From contig JAOTOM010005152.1 of the NCBI GenBank assembly GCA_034440615.1, positions 1,170,553 to 1,234,552 on the forward strand: DNA of 64,000 nucleotides. Direction: 5' to 3'. Below, piece after piece: positions 10,697 through 22,268 of the stretch (the stretch's first letter is position 1; the number at the start of each line of letters is the position of its first letter). This DNA is from Ashinkailepas kermadecensis (Eukaryota > Arthropoda > Thecostraca > Neolepadidae). The notes under the pieces were generated by a model. The model made no database searches and had not been told where the DNA came from. It saw nothing but the letters and a program-made list of their open reading frames with translations. Position numbers and translations under genes: made by a program.

Positions 10697-12560
10697 AGCT
10701 GAGCACTACTGCAAGAGCTGAAGGCTGGATGCTTTGTACGTGCTTAATACATGGGCGGCGGAGTGGAGATGAGGTCGCAATGAGCTGGGGTGTCGCAGGT
10801 CCACCTTTTGCCACCGGTAAATGCGCCTGCATGCTCTTGTTGTAATCATGCTCTCTTGCCTTGAAAGGAAATTAGATACGTTTAATCGAGCAGTGACCTC
10901 CAGCATATGCGGTAGCGCGTGGCAGGATGTCTCCAGGGGGAAACAGACCACGATGGAAAAGATTAGAAGGAGAAGGCGCTCTACGCCCAAGGACAGGGAT
11001 GTGTATCCGGAAGTCCGTGACCAGATGTGTCAATTTCTGGAACTCTTTGGGAGAAATGCATGGAGGCAATGGAAGGTTTGCAATCGATTTGGGAGGCCGC
11101 CTATGCTAAGCATTGCAATTATTGAAGGAGAAAGCAAAGCAACATGGAGATATCCAAGCACCCTCCCCCATAAGTGTACTAAATCGACAGCCATGCCGGT
11201 GATACCGGTGAAATGGCAGACGAGGATCATGTGATGGTGATAGTACGCTGAATCAATAGACGAATAGTCCTTTCTTGTATTCCGTAAGTGCAACATTCAA
11301 AGAACATATAAATAGTGATAAATTGAAATACCATAAATGATTTATTGAAGTAGAAGGTCAGAGAAGTAGGAGTGTATGACTGGAGAGTGTCAAGTGTGTC
11401 GTCCGCGATGCTTGCAAGTAGTCGGCCACACCTGTCTTTCTTATTTCCCCACCAAGTGCCTAGTAGCATTAACGTCCATCCAAAAGATGACTTAGTGGCC
11501 ATGCGAAGCTATCCGCTAAATAATACTACATCTGGTATAATTCTGTGTGTGGTATCATTGTAGCTGATTCCTCAACATGTCGCCATGAATGTAGTTCTGC
11601 AAGCGACTGCGGTCCTGTCGCGCTGCAGTCTGGATAGCGTGGCTACTGCCGCATTCCCTCAGTCAAATAAGTTGCCTTGAGAAGTTATTGGATGTTTATC
11701 ACTTTCTACTGTGTGATTAAACAAACATTGCCTCATCTCCCTATGCCTGGGTGGCGACATGCTTTGCGGCTTTCTTCGAAGGGTTTTCGTGATTTTGTTT
11801 TCTCATTGCGTCGGTCTCCTCTAGCATGTCGACTGGGAAGGAAATCTGGGAAATGCCTTACCATTGCTGGAGGGGGAAGTCTTGATGGCTCGGACGGTCG
11901 GTATGCAGTCACCAGTGGACGTAGTCCCCGCCAAAAATTATCACAAGAAACCCTGGTGTATGAAGCAAAAAAACACCGCGCCCTTCCTCTGACAGAAATC
12001 CGGGGTGATGCCTGGTCAATCATCGCAGGGCTACTCTGATCAACGACGCTCCAATCGTACTTGACAGCTGATGCATTAATATTGAAAGATACTCAAGCGT
12101 TGCGTAAAGCGAAAGATGCGGCCTTCGAGCAGACGAAACAGCAAAAGCGAATTATATATCGGCGTTAAACTTGTACCAGCCATATCCGGGAAAGTTGACG
12201 GCTGTGGTATAGAATCTGTCAAACAAATGAGCATTATCGTAAAATGCCTAATTGTATTGAAAAACAGACTGCGTACTATCAATAGGCAGCCGGTCGTCGC
12301 AGGAGCAGGGGAGCCGTTATGCCCCAGGAACTCTCGAGGTCCTTAATAACGAAGACGAATAATGTGATAATATATAATGTGGGGGACATAGAACGAAACC
12401 GAAGTAAAATAATTGCTCCTTTCGCCGACGGAACACTCTTTTCTGCGCTTGACATCGATGTGGGGTGTACACTTAGTCACTTTCGCTTTTGCCACTGCCA
12501 CTGCAGTTGCCACCGCCGCCACCACCTTCGCCACCGCTGCTTTTTGAGGATGGGTTCAGA
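10697..12560. other. No gene recognised
   Basis: Several 60-140-residue frames occur on both strands, but they overlap each other and match nothing I recognise. A short CCRCCG/GCCACTGCC-rich stretch lies at about 12488-12540. Confidence 0.5.
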
Positions 12561-14900
12561 ATGCCTGCGCGGGCGGTACGCACACTATGCGACACCCACC
12601 CCTACACATTGCACATGTCTGGATAGCCCCGATGACGGGTACCCGCCCACAAAATGTGGAGCCCATGCCACGCGCCACTCTCAACCCGAAAGTGTCCCAC
12701 CCCAAGGTTGATGCACGCGCCTGACGGCCAAATGGTGCATTCCACCTGGCTGTCGACCGCAAAGGCACGTGGCCGTATGGCGCATACTGTCACAAGATGT
12801 CATGTTCGTACCCCTTCTGGTATAGACTGCGGCCCGGACTATTCCACCACCTACAAGTGATATGATCGTTTGACTTTCAATTTCTAAAGTGGACAAGTTT
12901 AGCGGATTGGTGAAGGATTTTACTGGATATGGTAGCAACGCACGCGGCCTACAATTGTGTGGTTAACGCATGTGATGTTTCAACACCTAAGGTGTCCCAG
13001 TCGAAACCGATGCAAACGCCCAATAGCCGCATTGTGCACTCCACTTCGCCGACGACACACAACACGGTCGGCCCCGTGCAACACACAGATCTTCCAGACA
13101 TTTCAGACACATGCCGCGTTTGGTGTCGGCCGTTGTCCTGATCAGCTCTGTTAAATGGGTGCCATAGGCTCGCACGAAGATACCAACCACGCCTCGGCGT
13201 CGACCTCTACGAAACTGGACATCTTCGGATGCCACTGACAACGGATCTTCGGATGCCACTGACAACGGACTACCGGTGATCCTTGGTAGCTGAAGCGCGT
13301 GTCACGCTCAACTCGAAGGTGCTCCCATCAAAACAGAAGCACGTGACTGACGGCCGCGATGTGCACCCACCCGGCCGCCGGGGTCGGTCAAAAGCGGCTG
13401 GTTCCTGGCAGGTCACATGTCTCTGCAAAGCTTCAGGGCCCTGTCCCGTTTTGTGTGGGATGCGATCCCAGCTCCTGGTATATGGGACATGCGATCCCAG
13501 CGATACCAGCGAAGGATATGTTGGCGTGCGGAACGAATGCATCACGCCACCTTTTAATTACCTTTTTTAATTTAATTTAATAAGCCCTGGTGACAGGACA
13601 AACCGCTCACCAAATTGTGTGGTCGTGCAAACATCGTGCTAAGCAGAGAAGCCGCCAAGGGGGATCCGACCCCCACACCCGTAATAAATATACATTAGAT
13701 CAAGGAAGAAATTTGGGGATTTGCGCTACGCTCAGCCAAAAATGTTCAGAGAGCTCCGCGAGCCGAAAGTGGTCTCGTTAAAATGACATTTTGGGGGGTC
13801 GGTTCTCCGTTAAGAAAATCCTGGCTGCGCCCCTTGTGCAGCCAGTATGGAGGTGCTTGGAGGTGCAGCCAGCATGGAGGTGCTTCAGCCAAAGTAAATG
13901 CGCGTGCTGGACCAGCAACGGTAAATCCCACACCGTTTTCAAACGCAAAACCTATTGGGTTCGCGTGAGGTGTATATCCTGATCAGATTTCGATATCATA
14001 CGACATCCCACGTGGTCTATAGCGCCGAATGATGGGGAGGGCTGGAAAATAATTGAACGTGCAAGACACTCAACTCACACCTTGGCACCCATCCCTATGA
14101 AAGGTTATGTCTCATAGCCCTGATGGCAAACTAATCTACTCACTAACTTCGGTTACTATCTCCACATTCCGCCTGGGGTGTAGCTTTGTATGCTTTTTGG
14201 AGTGCGCTTGTCCTTCAATGTTGGTTGTGCCCTCCCAATAATTTCAACTGCAACATGGGATCCTGTGTGATATGCCCCCTCCACACAGGGGTGGAGCCCG
14301 CCCATTTTCTTCATGTATCGTGCCCTCCGAATAATTTTCAGAAGCCTACACCTATGCATGTTATTCGAAGCTTGGAGGTACACTCTAAGCACAAACACGT
14401 GCCTGACGGTCACATGGTGCATCAAATTTGGCAGATGATCCCGAAACTTGATGACCTTTAAGACCTAAACTGGTGTATAGGGTACATTTTGAAGACATTT
14501 TGTACGGTTATGCTCTTTCGTATTGGTTGTAGTGCACACCCCGGCACATCACCATACACATTGGACATGCCCAGAAAGACATGGCGACTGGCCAGTCTCC
14601 CACAAAATTTGGCAATCATAGCCCGCGCCGTTCTCAACTCGGAGGTGCCCCACTCAAATCAGATGGTCGCGCTTGTGGAGCACATGTTACCTACATCACA
14701 CCCGACCGCGCATCAAGAACGGTTGGTTCTGTGTGGGGCGCATGCTGTCACGCAGATATTAGATTTATACGGCTTTTACATGCCTTGGCTAGTTAATTTC
14801 GACATCACTGCTGTGGGCAGCACGTAATACTCACCCATGCGACCCACGTGACTGACTCGAAGCTAGCATCATTGCCTGACCCCGCACCGGTGCAGCGTGA
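12560..14900 (+). repeat. Old, diverged long-period repeat (at least five copies)
   Basis: A shared core recurs in direct orientation near 12665-12750, 12980-13060, 13290-13375, 14350-14430 and 14620-14690. Recognisable pieces are CTCAACTCGGAGGTG (variants CTCAACTCGAAGGTG and CTCAACCCGAAAGTG), a run of the CCACTCAAA type, and CCTGACGGCCAAATGGTGC (variants CCTGACGGTCACATGGTGC and CTGACGGCCGCGATGTGC). A second upstream piece, CCATACACATTGGACATG at 14552 against CCCTACACATTGCACATG at 12600, shows that at least two units are longer than the core. Copies are heavily mutated and irregularly spaced, so this is either a decayed satellite or clustered insertions of one dispersed family. Confidence 0.6.
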
Positions 14901-14968
14901 AATGTGTGGACAAAATCAGCCCCGGGCCATTTTAGTGCATCATGCGTTAAAGTGGGCACACGTATACA

Positions 14969-15048
<80 letters not shown>

Positions 15049-15054
15049 ACACAT
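14969..15054. repeat. (AC)n microsatellite
   Basis: About 43 AC dinucleotides, nearly uninterrupted apart from one ATAC near the right end. Open frames through it are Thr-His or Cys-Val runs without biological meaning. Confidence 0.97.
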
Positions 15055-15757
15055 GCAGACAAACATGTCCCGACAACCTCGCAAGCCAACCGTCATGCAT
15101 GAAATCTCGGACAGAGATTTCTCGTGCTACGCATTCGAAACTCTTCTTTCAAGTTCCAATTCAATTACACGAAGCCTTGGGCTGTTTCAGGGCGCATTAA
15201 ACTGCTAAATTCATTTTACTGCGTCAATCTCAAATACCTATTGCACGTTGGCCGTAACCGGTTGGAAGTCCAGCGGATTTTGAGGTGCGATCTCAAAGCG
15301 TTTCTATCCGAAGTGAAACAGGCGAACTAGTAGTAAGAACTACTGACTCTCCGATTCTACCATCCCCAACCAAGCTACCACCCCAGGGCGTAGTAGCCTA
15401 CAATGTTCGGATGAAAATCCCTCACCACCACATCATTCTGCTTTTTGATGGGACTGAGGAGCTGGAGGGGTGCGGAATTCTGTCGCCTCTCCATCACCAA
15501 GCATATATGTATAGCATGGCGTGCCTGCACCACCGCCAGCTGATTTAATCGTGCCAGACTGGGATGACTGAGCTCAGTCGTTCATCACCGGCAGTGTCGC
15601 CGAGTCTGCCGATCTGTAGTCTGGACCAGCGGTCTCACAGCGGGCTACCAGCAAAACGTGCACAACACACTTCGTGAGCTACCGGTATAACATCCAGTCT
15701 GTAATCTCTGACCCTCCCAAACCTTGGATTTTCGTATCGGGTGAGCCCATGCCACCA

Positions 15758-15998
15758 AACCGCCTGGTAGGTAGTCTAAAACGCCTGATGGGTCGTCCAA
15801 ACCGCCTGATAGGTAGTCTGAACCGCCTGGTAGGTAATCTAAACCGCCTGATGGGTAGTCAGAACCGCTTGATAGGTAGAATAAACTGTCTGATGGGTAG
15901 TCTAAGCCGCCTCATAGGTAGTCTAAATCGCCTGATAGGTAATGTAAACCGCCTAATACTCTAGTCTAAACCGCCTGATAGGTAGTCTAAACCGCACA
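15758..15998. repeat. 21-bp minisatellite
   Basis: About eleven units of the CCGCCTGATAGGTAGTCTAA type, with scattered changes (GATGGGT, GGTAGGT, AGTCAGA). One unit near 15955 carries ACTC in place of GGTA. One frame stays open for most of its length because 21 is divisible by three. Confidence 0.93.
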
Positions 15999-16639
15999 GC
16001 TATCTGTGCTGCGCTACAGTACGTCTATGCAGGCTATTCATGTACCAGGGCACCCCATGCACCACATATTGCGAAGATATTTTCACACCAACTGCACGCC
16101 ATGGTAGCTAGATAACCATATTATTGCACCTCACAGTACGAATACGTTGACGCCTTGTTGGGAGCCATTTGGGAAGATAGCTTCTTTCGTTTTAAAAAAA
16201 TTGATGGCTGTAGTCAGGAACATCAGGATAGGAGGCCATCCTCACAGCTTGATATGAACGCGGACGGAACTAGCCGGATGTAAAAAAGAACGACCGAGAC
16301 ATAGCGTTCCTCCCGAAAACCTTACCCTGGTGCGGCCCTTGACAGAACATACACGGAACACTTTTCAAGGATGCTACAACTTCCGCTCAAATCCACAGGA
16401 AACAGTTGTGTGCCTGAATACATGCATTTAGATACGACCATGTGAAAATATCCCTTACCACTTTTAGTCCTACCTGGAATCGTCTTTGATGAGAAATTAA
16501 GTTCAAGCAAGCAAGAGCTCACGTAGGTGCCCGATGAAAAATGTTGTGAGTGTGTCTGATGAAAATCGCGTGAATAGGCACGCTTCGGTAAAATGTGTGC
16601 CTCCCAGTCAACTCTCCCTTGGCCGCCTCGGGTCGAGAG

Positions 16640-16790
16640 ATGAGGTTTGGTGAGGAAAGGTTTGTTGAGGTTTGGTGAGGTTTGTTGAGGTTTGTTGAGT
16701 TTTGGTGAGGTTTCGTGAGGTTTGGTGAGGTTTAGTGAGGTTTGGTGAGGTTTGGTGAGGTTTGGTGAGGTTTGGTGAGGTTTGGTAAAG
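16640..16790. repeat. 10-bp minisatellite
   Basis: About fifteen units of GGTTTGGTGA with a few GGTTTGTTGA and GGTTTAGTGA variants. The open minus-strand frame across it is a ten-residue repeat (Thr-Lys-Pro-His type) generated by reading the decamer in three phases. Confidence 0.93.
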
Positions 16791-16799
16791 TTACGGGAG

Positions 16800-18620
16800 A
16801 GTGGCACATTCTGCTGCCTCCCTTAATGGGATTAAGGTCGGCCATGTGGTCCTTCTTTTGGTCCAAGGCGGTAATCGCGCCTGAGCTCATTTTCTGCGAT
16901 TTAGGTTCGACTTCGGCTTAGTCCTCCTTCCCCTGAGATTTTGTTGATAACGTGAGAGCCGCCCAGAGTAGCCGGGCAATGTTCTGAGTATGTTTACAGC
17001 GATTAATTGGATATCTTGTGGAAGTGGAAGCCATTTGTCTTCGGATGAGGTTGGATTATTGTGACGTTATGTGTATATTATGTTATGTTGGATTATGACG
17101 TTAAAAGTAACATAATGTTTGCTACCGGGACATTACAAAAAATCATCAATCTTCTATTGTTGCGTTTCTTACGGATGCAAGGGGCAGACTGTGCAGACTG
17201 TACATGCTGCAGACTCTTATGCTCAATTTGTCTCACATCTTAGGTGACATCCTGCAACGAATTTAACAAAAACTTCATGTGACTTCTTCTAGCATCACCT
17301 GATTTCTTGTTTGCTCTCTGAATCTCTGAAATCACGTACACGTAGGTCGGAATATCAGTGAACCTGTGAGTTGTTCGGCGCTCTTTGACTGCACCACGTC
17401 AGATGTGGGGTTCAAGGTTTGCATGGAATCCACGTAATTTTATCGGATTTGCGGCGCCACCTGTGACGTCAGAGGTCACGTGGCATAGACCAAGGAGCGC
17501 CTAGAGATGAGAGAACCAGAAATATCCATTGGCATTGGCATTTTGCCGATCCATCGCTGGCTGCTGAGTGGGCTCCAGATGGGGGCCATTTTAAGCCCCA
17601 GGCGATAGTGAACAACGAACGCCGCGGCACGATCTCGGGCTCTCGCTCCGCTCGACCACATTGGCATCGTGCCACCTACCTAATGTAATTGTTATGCTTC
17701 GTCCGGCTCAAAGTTGGCATCGTTTTCTTCAATTACCTGTCAGATCTCCAGTGTATCGTATTTCCGTCACCGCACCTAGCTTCAAGGGCTCATGAAAACA
17801 TGCAGCCCATTGTGAAGAATTGTGTCCATTGGTGTTGTCGTTACCGTTGGATGCGAACCTTGAATCCTATCGTTGAACACGACTGTTGAATCCTATCGTT
17901 GAATGCGAACCACAACCGCTTTTAAATTATATCGGAACTTATTGGATCGGCTCCAGGATCATTACTATATTTAATTTATTTGACTGGCCCGCTGTAGACG
18001 AGGGTGAAATGTGCAATATGCAGATGGCATACATGTGATGGCTTCGGAAATTATACGACTAAATATCGACGCGCAGAATGCCATCACCCAAATTATCGAC
18101 TCAACAAAATAGTTAATTTCCAAGGATGATTTCGCAACATATGACTTGAAAAATTTCCACTCGCAAAATATCGACTGAGAGCATCAAATGATTAAATTGC
18201 ATACGGATGAAACATGGTTTCGACGACAACCTGGGTAAGATGCTGCCCGCAGGTGATGTCACTGTTTCCCGATGAGATGGTCGGGAAAAGCACTGCTGCC
18301 TTCAAGTCCGCTTTGGGCAACAACGACCTTCAAGTCCGCTATGGGCAACAGTGCCCTTCTTGTTCATTTCAGAGGAAAACATTGACGGTATCAAGGATAC
18401 AATTTTGCCATTGTTGTCCGAAACACCATGCACCGGTTGCTTTGTTAAGTTTGTTTCATTACCCACTCTCCTCGTCTTATCGCCAACGATCAACGCATTT
18501 GTACGCACAATATCATGCATGCTAAAAGTTGATCAGCTTCTCGTGTATGAGGAAGAAAAAGGTGGCAACAACCAAATATTTTGCTTTCATTGATGAGGCA
18601 CGATCACGAGCATACGGTGC
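16800..18620. other. No gene recognised
   Basis: No family or RNA could be assigned. A 17-bp direct repeat, TGAATCCTATCGTTGAA, occurs at about 17861 and 17886. Confidence 0.5.
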
Positions 18621-18834
18621 CATAGGATCAGACTTGTGCTTGACTCAATTTTTTTGAGTCGACTCACATGTGACTCATAGATCTTGAGATCTGATTCGAC
18701 TCATGATTCAGAGCTCACAAAGCATGATTCGACTCGCGACTCAAACAGACTGACATAAATTTGAATCGATTCAGATCCGACCCAGTGGTATCAGACTCAT
18801 GAGCCACATGATTCAGTGTGCACCGCCCCCCCCC

Positions 18835-18844
18835 ACATATATAT

Positions 18845-18912
<68 letters not shown>

Positions 18913-18920
18913 GTACATAT

Positions 18921-19000
<80 letters not shown>
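18835..19000. repeat. (TA)n tract inside the hAT element
   Basis: A long TA run with a few TATG and ACAT interruptions, next to a C-run at 18827-18834. It adjoins the Penelope-type terminus at 19015-19125, a context repeated at the 33.7 kb element. Confidence 0.95.
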
Positions 19001-19004
<4 letters not shown>

Positions 19005-19014
19005 ATGTGAGGTA

Positions 19015-19125
19015 AAAAAAAAAGTTATAGAAAAAATAATTTATTTCACAGATGTTTTGATGTCAAAGCATCTTATCTATATGCTTTGTCGCGTGTGCGC
19101 CAAGTTTCGCACACGCGACAAGCGT
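19015..19125 (-). mobile_element. Penelope-type terminal fragment with hairpin
   Basis: On the minus strand this reads GATAAGATGCTTTGACATC then AAAACATCTGTGAAATAAA and runs into the TA tract, the typical layout of Penelope-like termini: a decayed hammerhead core followed by AT-rich target. GATG...CATC forms a short stem. A perfect 14-bp inverted repeat (TTGTCGCGTGTGCG at 19086-19099, complement at 19108-19121) lies just upstream. The core matches a hammerhead poorly (ATAAGA where CTGANGA is expected, AAAAC for GAAAC), so ribozyme activity is not expected. Confidence 0.5.
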
Positions 19126-20099
19126 GTCGAGCATTTATTTCAGAAGTGAGCTATACAAAATAACTTATCTCGTTGTTTGGCCGTTTTGTTGATGAATTTG
19201 CTTGGATAAAATTGTGGAGGATAAAACAATAAACGAAGTGGAGTTGCAAGCACTACAACTAAAAAAGAAAATAAGTATCTAATACATTACAAAACTCCTG
19301 TGGTGATGTCAGTCTTTTGTGCTACTACATATCAGACGCACGTGTGACAAATATCAAACCAACGCAATTTTATTCGGTGCAGGTACCTATTGCAGTGCAG
19401 GACCGTTTCGGTTCCGTATTCTTTTTCACAATCACAACCAATTTCTGTGTTGTGTGCCTGGCACTAGGATTGACTCATGCATGATACTGATTGTGAATAC
19501 CAAGCTTAACATTAATGCTTATTTGTAGTTATTGTCATTGGTTTTTTATTTTTATATAAAACTTCAGTATGCCTCATTCTTTACTCACTGGCAGCTGACA
19601 AGTTGACAATTGTAATGCTAAGCATAAATAATTATGCTGTGTTTTTACTCCCTACTTTGTGTCATGTTCACGAAGATACATGCTTTATATCATTTGTTCA
19701 TAACTTGCATTTGAGTGATAAGACTCAGATGACTCATTGTTATTTGAATGATTGACTTATGATTCGCCTCATTTCTTTTAGAAAGATGTGATTTAACTCA
19801 CGACTCAAGATCTATTTTGGGGAAAAGAATCGATTCAACTCGTGACTCATCCAAAAACGATTGATTCATGAGTCGATTCTCGATTCAACTCGAGTCGAGC
19901 ACAAGTCTGCATAGGATGTCACAGTCAATACAACAAGCTTCCGCTATTTTCTCAATTCTATGATGAGAAAGCACGCGAAATAAAACATGCATGTTATCCC
20001 ACGCTGCTTCTGCCGGAAATTTCTGAACTTAAAGCTAGGTTCCAGATCGAACTGAAAATTAAGTTACAAGCACCTAGGTTTAAAGATGATTTTCACAAT

Positions 20100-20345
20100 T
20101 CAATTTCCACTGCCCCTTGGACAACGCGGTTTTTGTAATTGACCTGCGTATTTAGTGTTGTAGCCTGCAGTGGACTTCAGCTTCATTTTATTACATTCTT
20201 GGAGGTGCTTCGCCGAAGCCGACTTATCCGTACGTCCATGCTTAAAATGTGCAGCATGTTCCCTCAATCTAACCGGTTTTGGCCTGCCCGTTTCACCGAC
20301 ATAACATTCGGCACATTCACATTTTATGTGATAAAATGCGCCACT
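20100..20345 (-). pseudogene. GIY-YIG endonuclease fragment of a Penelope-like element
   Basis: The minus-strand frame from about 20340 down to 20100 reads FYHIKCECAECYVGETG, then VRLREH, then HLQECN. This is the C-terminal GIY-YIG endonuclease of Penelope-like elements: Tyr of YHI, the YVG motif, the Cys pair between them, and the Arg-x-x-Glu-His helix. In intact elements it nicks target DNA to prime reverse transcription. The RT that should precede it is missing; what lies upstream is a local tandem repeat. The hAT element begins 180 bases downstream, so the 3' terminus may have been separated from this fragment. Confidence 0.8.
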
Positions 20346-20349
20346 TCGC

Positions 20350-20578
20350 ATGTCTGCTGGTAATGAGTGCCTGCCATTGACCAACGTATTGCTCATGGTA
20401 CGAAATCGGTGACCTTTTCGCATGTCTGCTGCTAATGGGTAATTAATTGGTAATGGGACCAACATATTGCTCATGGTACATACGAGATCAGTGACTTGTC
20501 CGCATGTTTGCTGGCAATGGGTGCCTGACATTCACCAACATATTGCGCGTGGTACGATATCGGTGACCTCTCCGGATT
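20350..20578. repeat. Three direct repeats of about 72-83 bp
   Basis: Each unit contains TCTGCTGGTAATG-like sequence, then ACCAACATATTGCTCATGG, then ATCGGTGACCT and TCCGCATG. Units differ by a few substitutions, and the middle one carries an extra ATTAATTGGTAATGGG. They directly precede the GIY-YIG fragment on the minus strand and keep its frame open. Confidence 0.85.
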
Positions 20579-20685
20579 TCGTGAGGGCTCAGCAGTTTTG
20601 ATATCCGTTCACTAACACTGCGGATATATGGCGCCGAAATATATGTCTTAGTGCTGCTGGGTGGACGACTCCTATCGTTGTTCGA

Positions 20686-21166
20686 GCCGCCGCCGTTGCT
20701 GCCGCCTCGATCGTCGCTGCCGCTGCCGCTGCCGCTGCTGCTGCCGCTGTCGCTGCCGCTGTCGCTGCCGCTGTCGCTGCCGCTGTCGCTGTCGCTACCG
20801 CTGCCGCTGCCGCTGTCGCTGCCGCTGCCGCTGCCGCTGTCGTTGCCGCTGTCGCTGTCGCTGCCGCTGTCGTTGCCGCTGCCGCTGTCGCTGTCGCTAC
20901 CGCTGCCGCTGCCGCTGTCGCTGCCGCTGCCGCTGCCGCTGTCGTTGCCGCTGTCGCTGTCGCTGCCGCTGTCGCTGCCGCTGTCGCTGCCGCTGTCGCT
21001 GCCGCTGTCGCTGCCGCTGCCGCTGTCGTTGCCGCTGTCGCTGTCGCTGCCGCTGTCGCTGCCGCTGCCGCTGCTGCTGCCGCTGCTGCTGCCGCTGTCG
21101 CTGCCGCTGCCCCTGCCGCTGTCGCTGCCGCTGTCGCTGCCGCTGTCGCTGCCGCTGTCGCTGTGT
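20686..21166. repeat. Hexamer/dodecamer satellite (CTGCCG/CTGTCG)n
   Basis: About 480 bp alternating CTGCCG and CTGTCG with occasional CTGTTG, CTACCG and CTGCTG. All three plus frames remain open (Arg-Cys, Leu-Pro and Ala-Val type dipeptides), which I regard as non-coding. It sits exactly where Jockey family copy C has a short GCGGCAGCAG, so it probably expanded from that seed. Confidence 0.93.
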
Positions 21167-21484
21167 TAGTAATTAGTAGCAGTTAGTAGCATGCTTTCAT
21201 ACACAGGTGTGTGTGGAGTTAGTGCAGTGTTTTCCAATTCGCCTCATCCACGTTCGTTGGTATATACGGGTAACCGTTTTACATTGTAAATCATAAAGCA
21301 AATTGGCTTATCTACGGCCGATGGTACCTTTCAGTCATCGTGTTACGTTATGCTAATTTGTGAAGAAAGTCAGTTCACCTTCGTCTGACGGCACCGCCAG
21401 GTTGCTATTTATTTCCAGTGGTAAACTGATTTGGCTCATCTACGTCCGATGCCATTCGTAGATGGCTATTTACGTTGACCAGCG
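21167..21484 (-). mobile_element. 3' UTR of Jockey family copy A
   Basis: The complement of this stretch aligns with 27480-27780: shared blocks include CAACGTAAAT, CGGACGTAGAT, AAAGCATGCTAC and AACTGCTACTAA/AACTACTACTAA. It contains two or three subrepeats that combine a GGACGTARATGAGCC-like core with an AAATAGCYACC-like core, the hallmark of this family's 3' end. The rest of the element lies beyond the TIR element inserted at 21485-22268. Confidence 0.8.
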
Positions 21485-22268
21485 CCGTCTTTCCGGTGAG
21501 GTCCTCACTCCCCATCTCGGGGGTCCTTTTATGCCCCTCTAATCTTCAAACTAAGCGTTGCACGAAAATTAAAATGGTGTCATCGGAAAGCGCTCGACGA
21601 GTGAGGCCCGAAACCACCCAGAATGTCCTCCCTTCAAAAAGTGATGTCACTAGGGGGCCTATTGGATCACGACTGACGTCATGCTTTTGGCTCTGGGGTG
21701 TTCATTTTGGGGGAGATTTTAAAACGTTTTGAAATCAGAAAAAGAAGGCGAAATCGGTAATGGCTCCGCAATGTTTGCCCACCCATAAACCAGCATTTTA
21801 ATTTTTTGAAAAATTCAAACATGAGTTCTCAATTTTTATCATGGGCATAGCATACCGGGAAGCGTTGTTTTAAGTCAACTTAGCCTCATAAAGTGATTAC
21901 TTTTGTCAGAATCTTCGACTTTAGCCCTAATGGACAAATAGGCAAAACAAATTATCATCATTAAAAGTCATTAAAAAATCCATATTCCTCTAGTGTCTTT
22001 TATTGCATCCATAAAGATCACCAAACGCTGAAGGTTTCATTAAATTATCTTTGTCCGTCAAAGCGTGACGACTGGTTGAACTTCTTTGGTGGTGACCACA
22101 CTTGACCTTGACTAACTCGGCGACCGTAAATGATCTGACCTCCAAATTTTCACACATGTGAAATTGACGTGGGAAAAGCTATGTCCGATTTTGGCGCGCT
22201 GACACGCGCCGTTGTTTTCACCATCTGTAGAAAACCATAGGGGGTGTAAAATGGCCCCTTCCCCGAGA
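21485..22268 (+). mobile_element. Non-autonomous TIR element, copy 1 (hairpin-ended)
   Basis: About 780 bp, similar throughout to 28009-28653: shared blocks include CCGTCTTTCCGG, CATCGGAAAGCGCTCGACG, CTTGACCTTGACTAACTCG and the GGCGCG...CGCGCC hairpin (22193-22210). The ends are inverted: TCTCGGGGG (left) and the complement of the right CCCCGAGA continue into C-rich and A/T-rich inner arms. It interrupts Jockey copy A, because the flanks rejoin to match copy C without a gap of coding or UTR sequence. Compared with copy 2 it carries an extra roughly 130 bp AT-rich stretch in the middle. No transposase frame exists. Confidence 0.82.

Larger units (their letters stand above)
18621..19917. mobile_element. 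hAT-type non-autonomous DNA transposon (1.28 kb) with 8-bp target duplication
   Basis: The element occupies 18629-19909. Its ends are inverted: CAGACTTGTGCTTGACTC on the left and the complement of CAGACTTGTGCTCGACTC on the right. CATAGGAT flanks it on both sides (18621-18628 and 19910-19917), an exact 8-bp duplication. CAG-starting inverted repeats with 8-bp duplications are the hAT signature. About 200 bp inside each end is crowded with short GACTCA/TGAGTC and ATTCGACTC motifs, like the subterminal transposase-binding repeats of hAT elements. No transposase is present, so it depended on an autonomous relative. A TA tract and a Penelope-type terminus lie inside. Confidence 0.9.

Noticed and set aside
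13783..13860. hAT-type right end (CCTGGCTGCGCCCCTTG)
   Set aside because: The wording resembles hAT ends, but I found no matching inverted left end or target duplication.
20651..21176. 170-residue proteins of Leu-Pro or Arg-Cys repeats
   Set aside because: Direct translation of the CTGCCG/CTGTCG hexamer in alternative frames.
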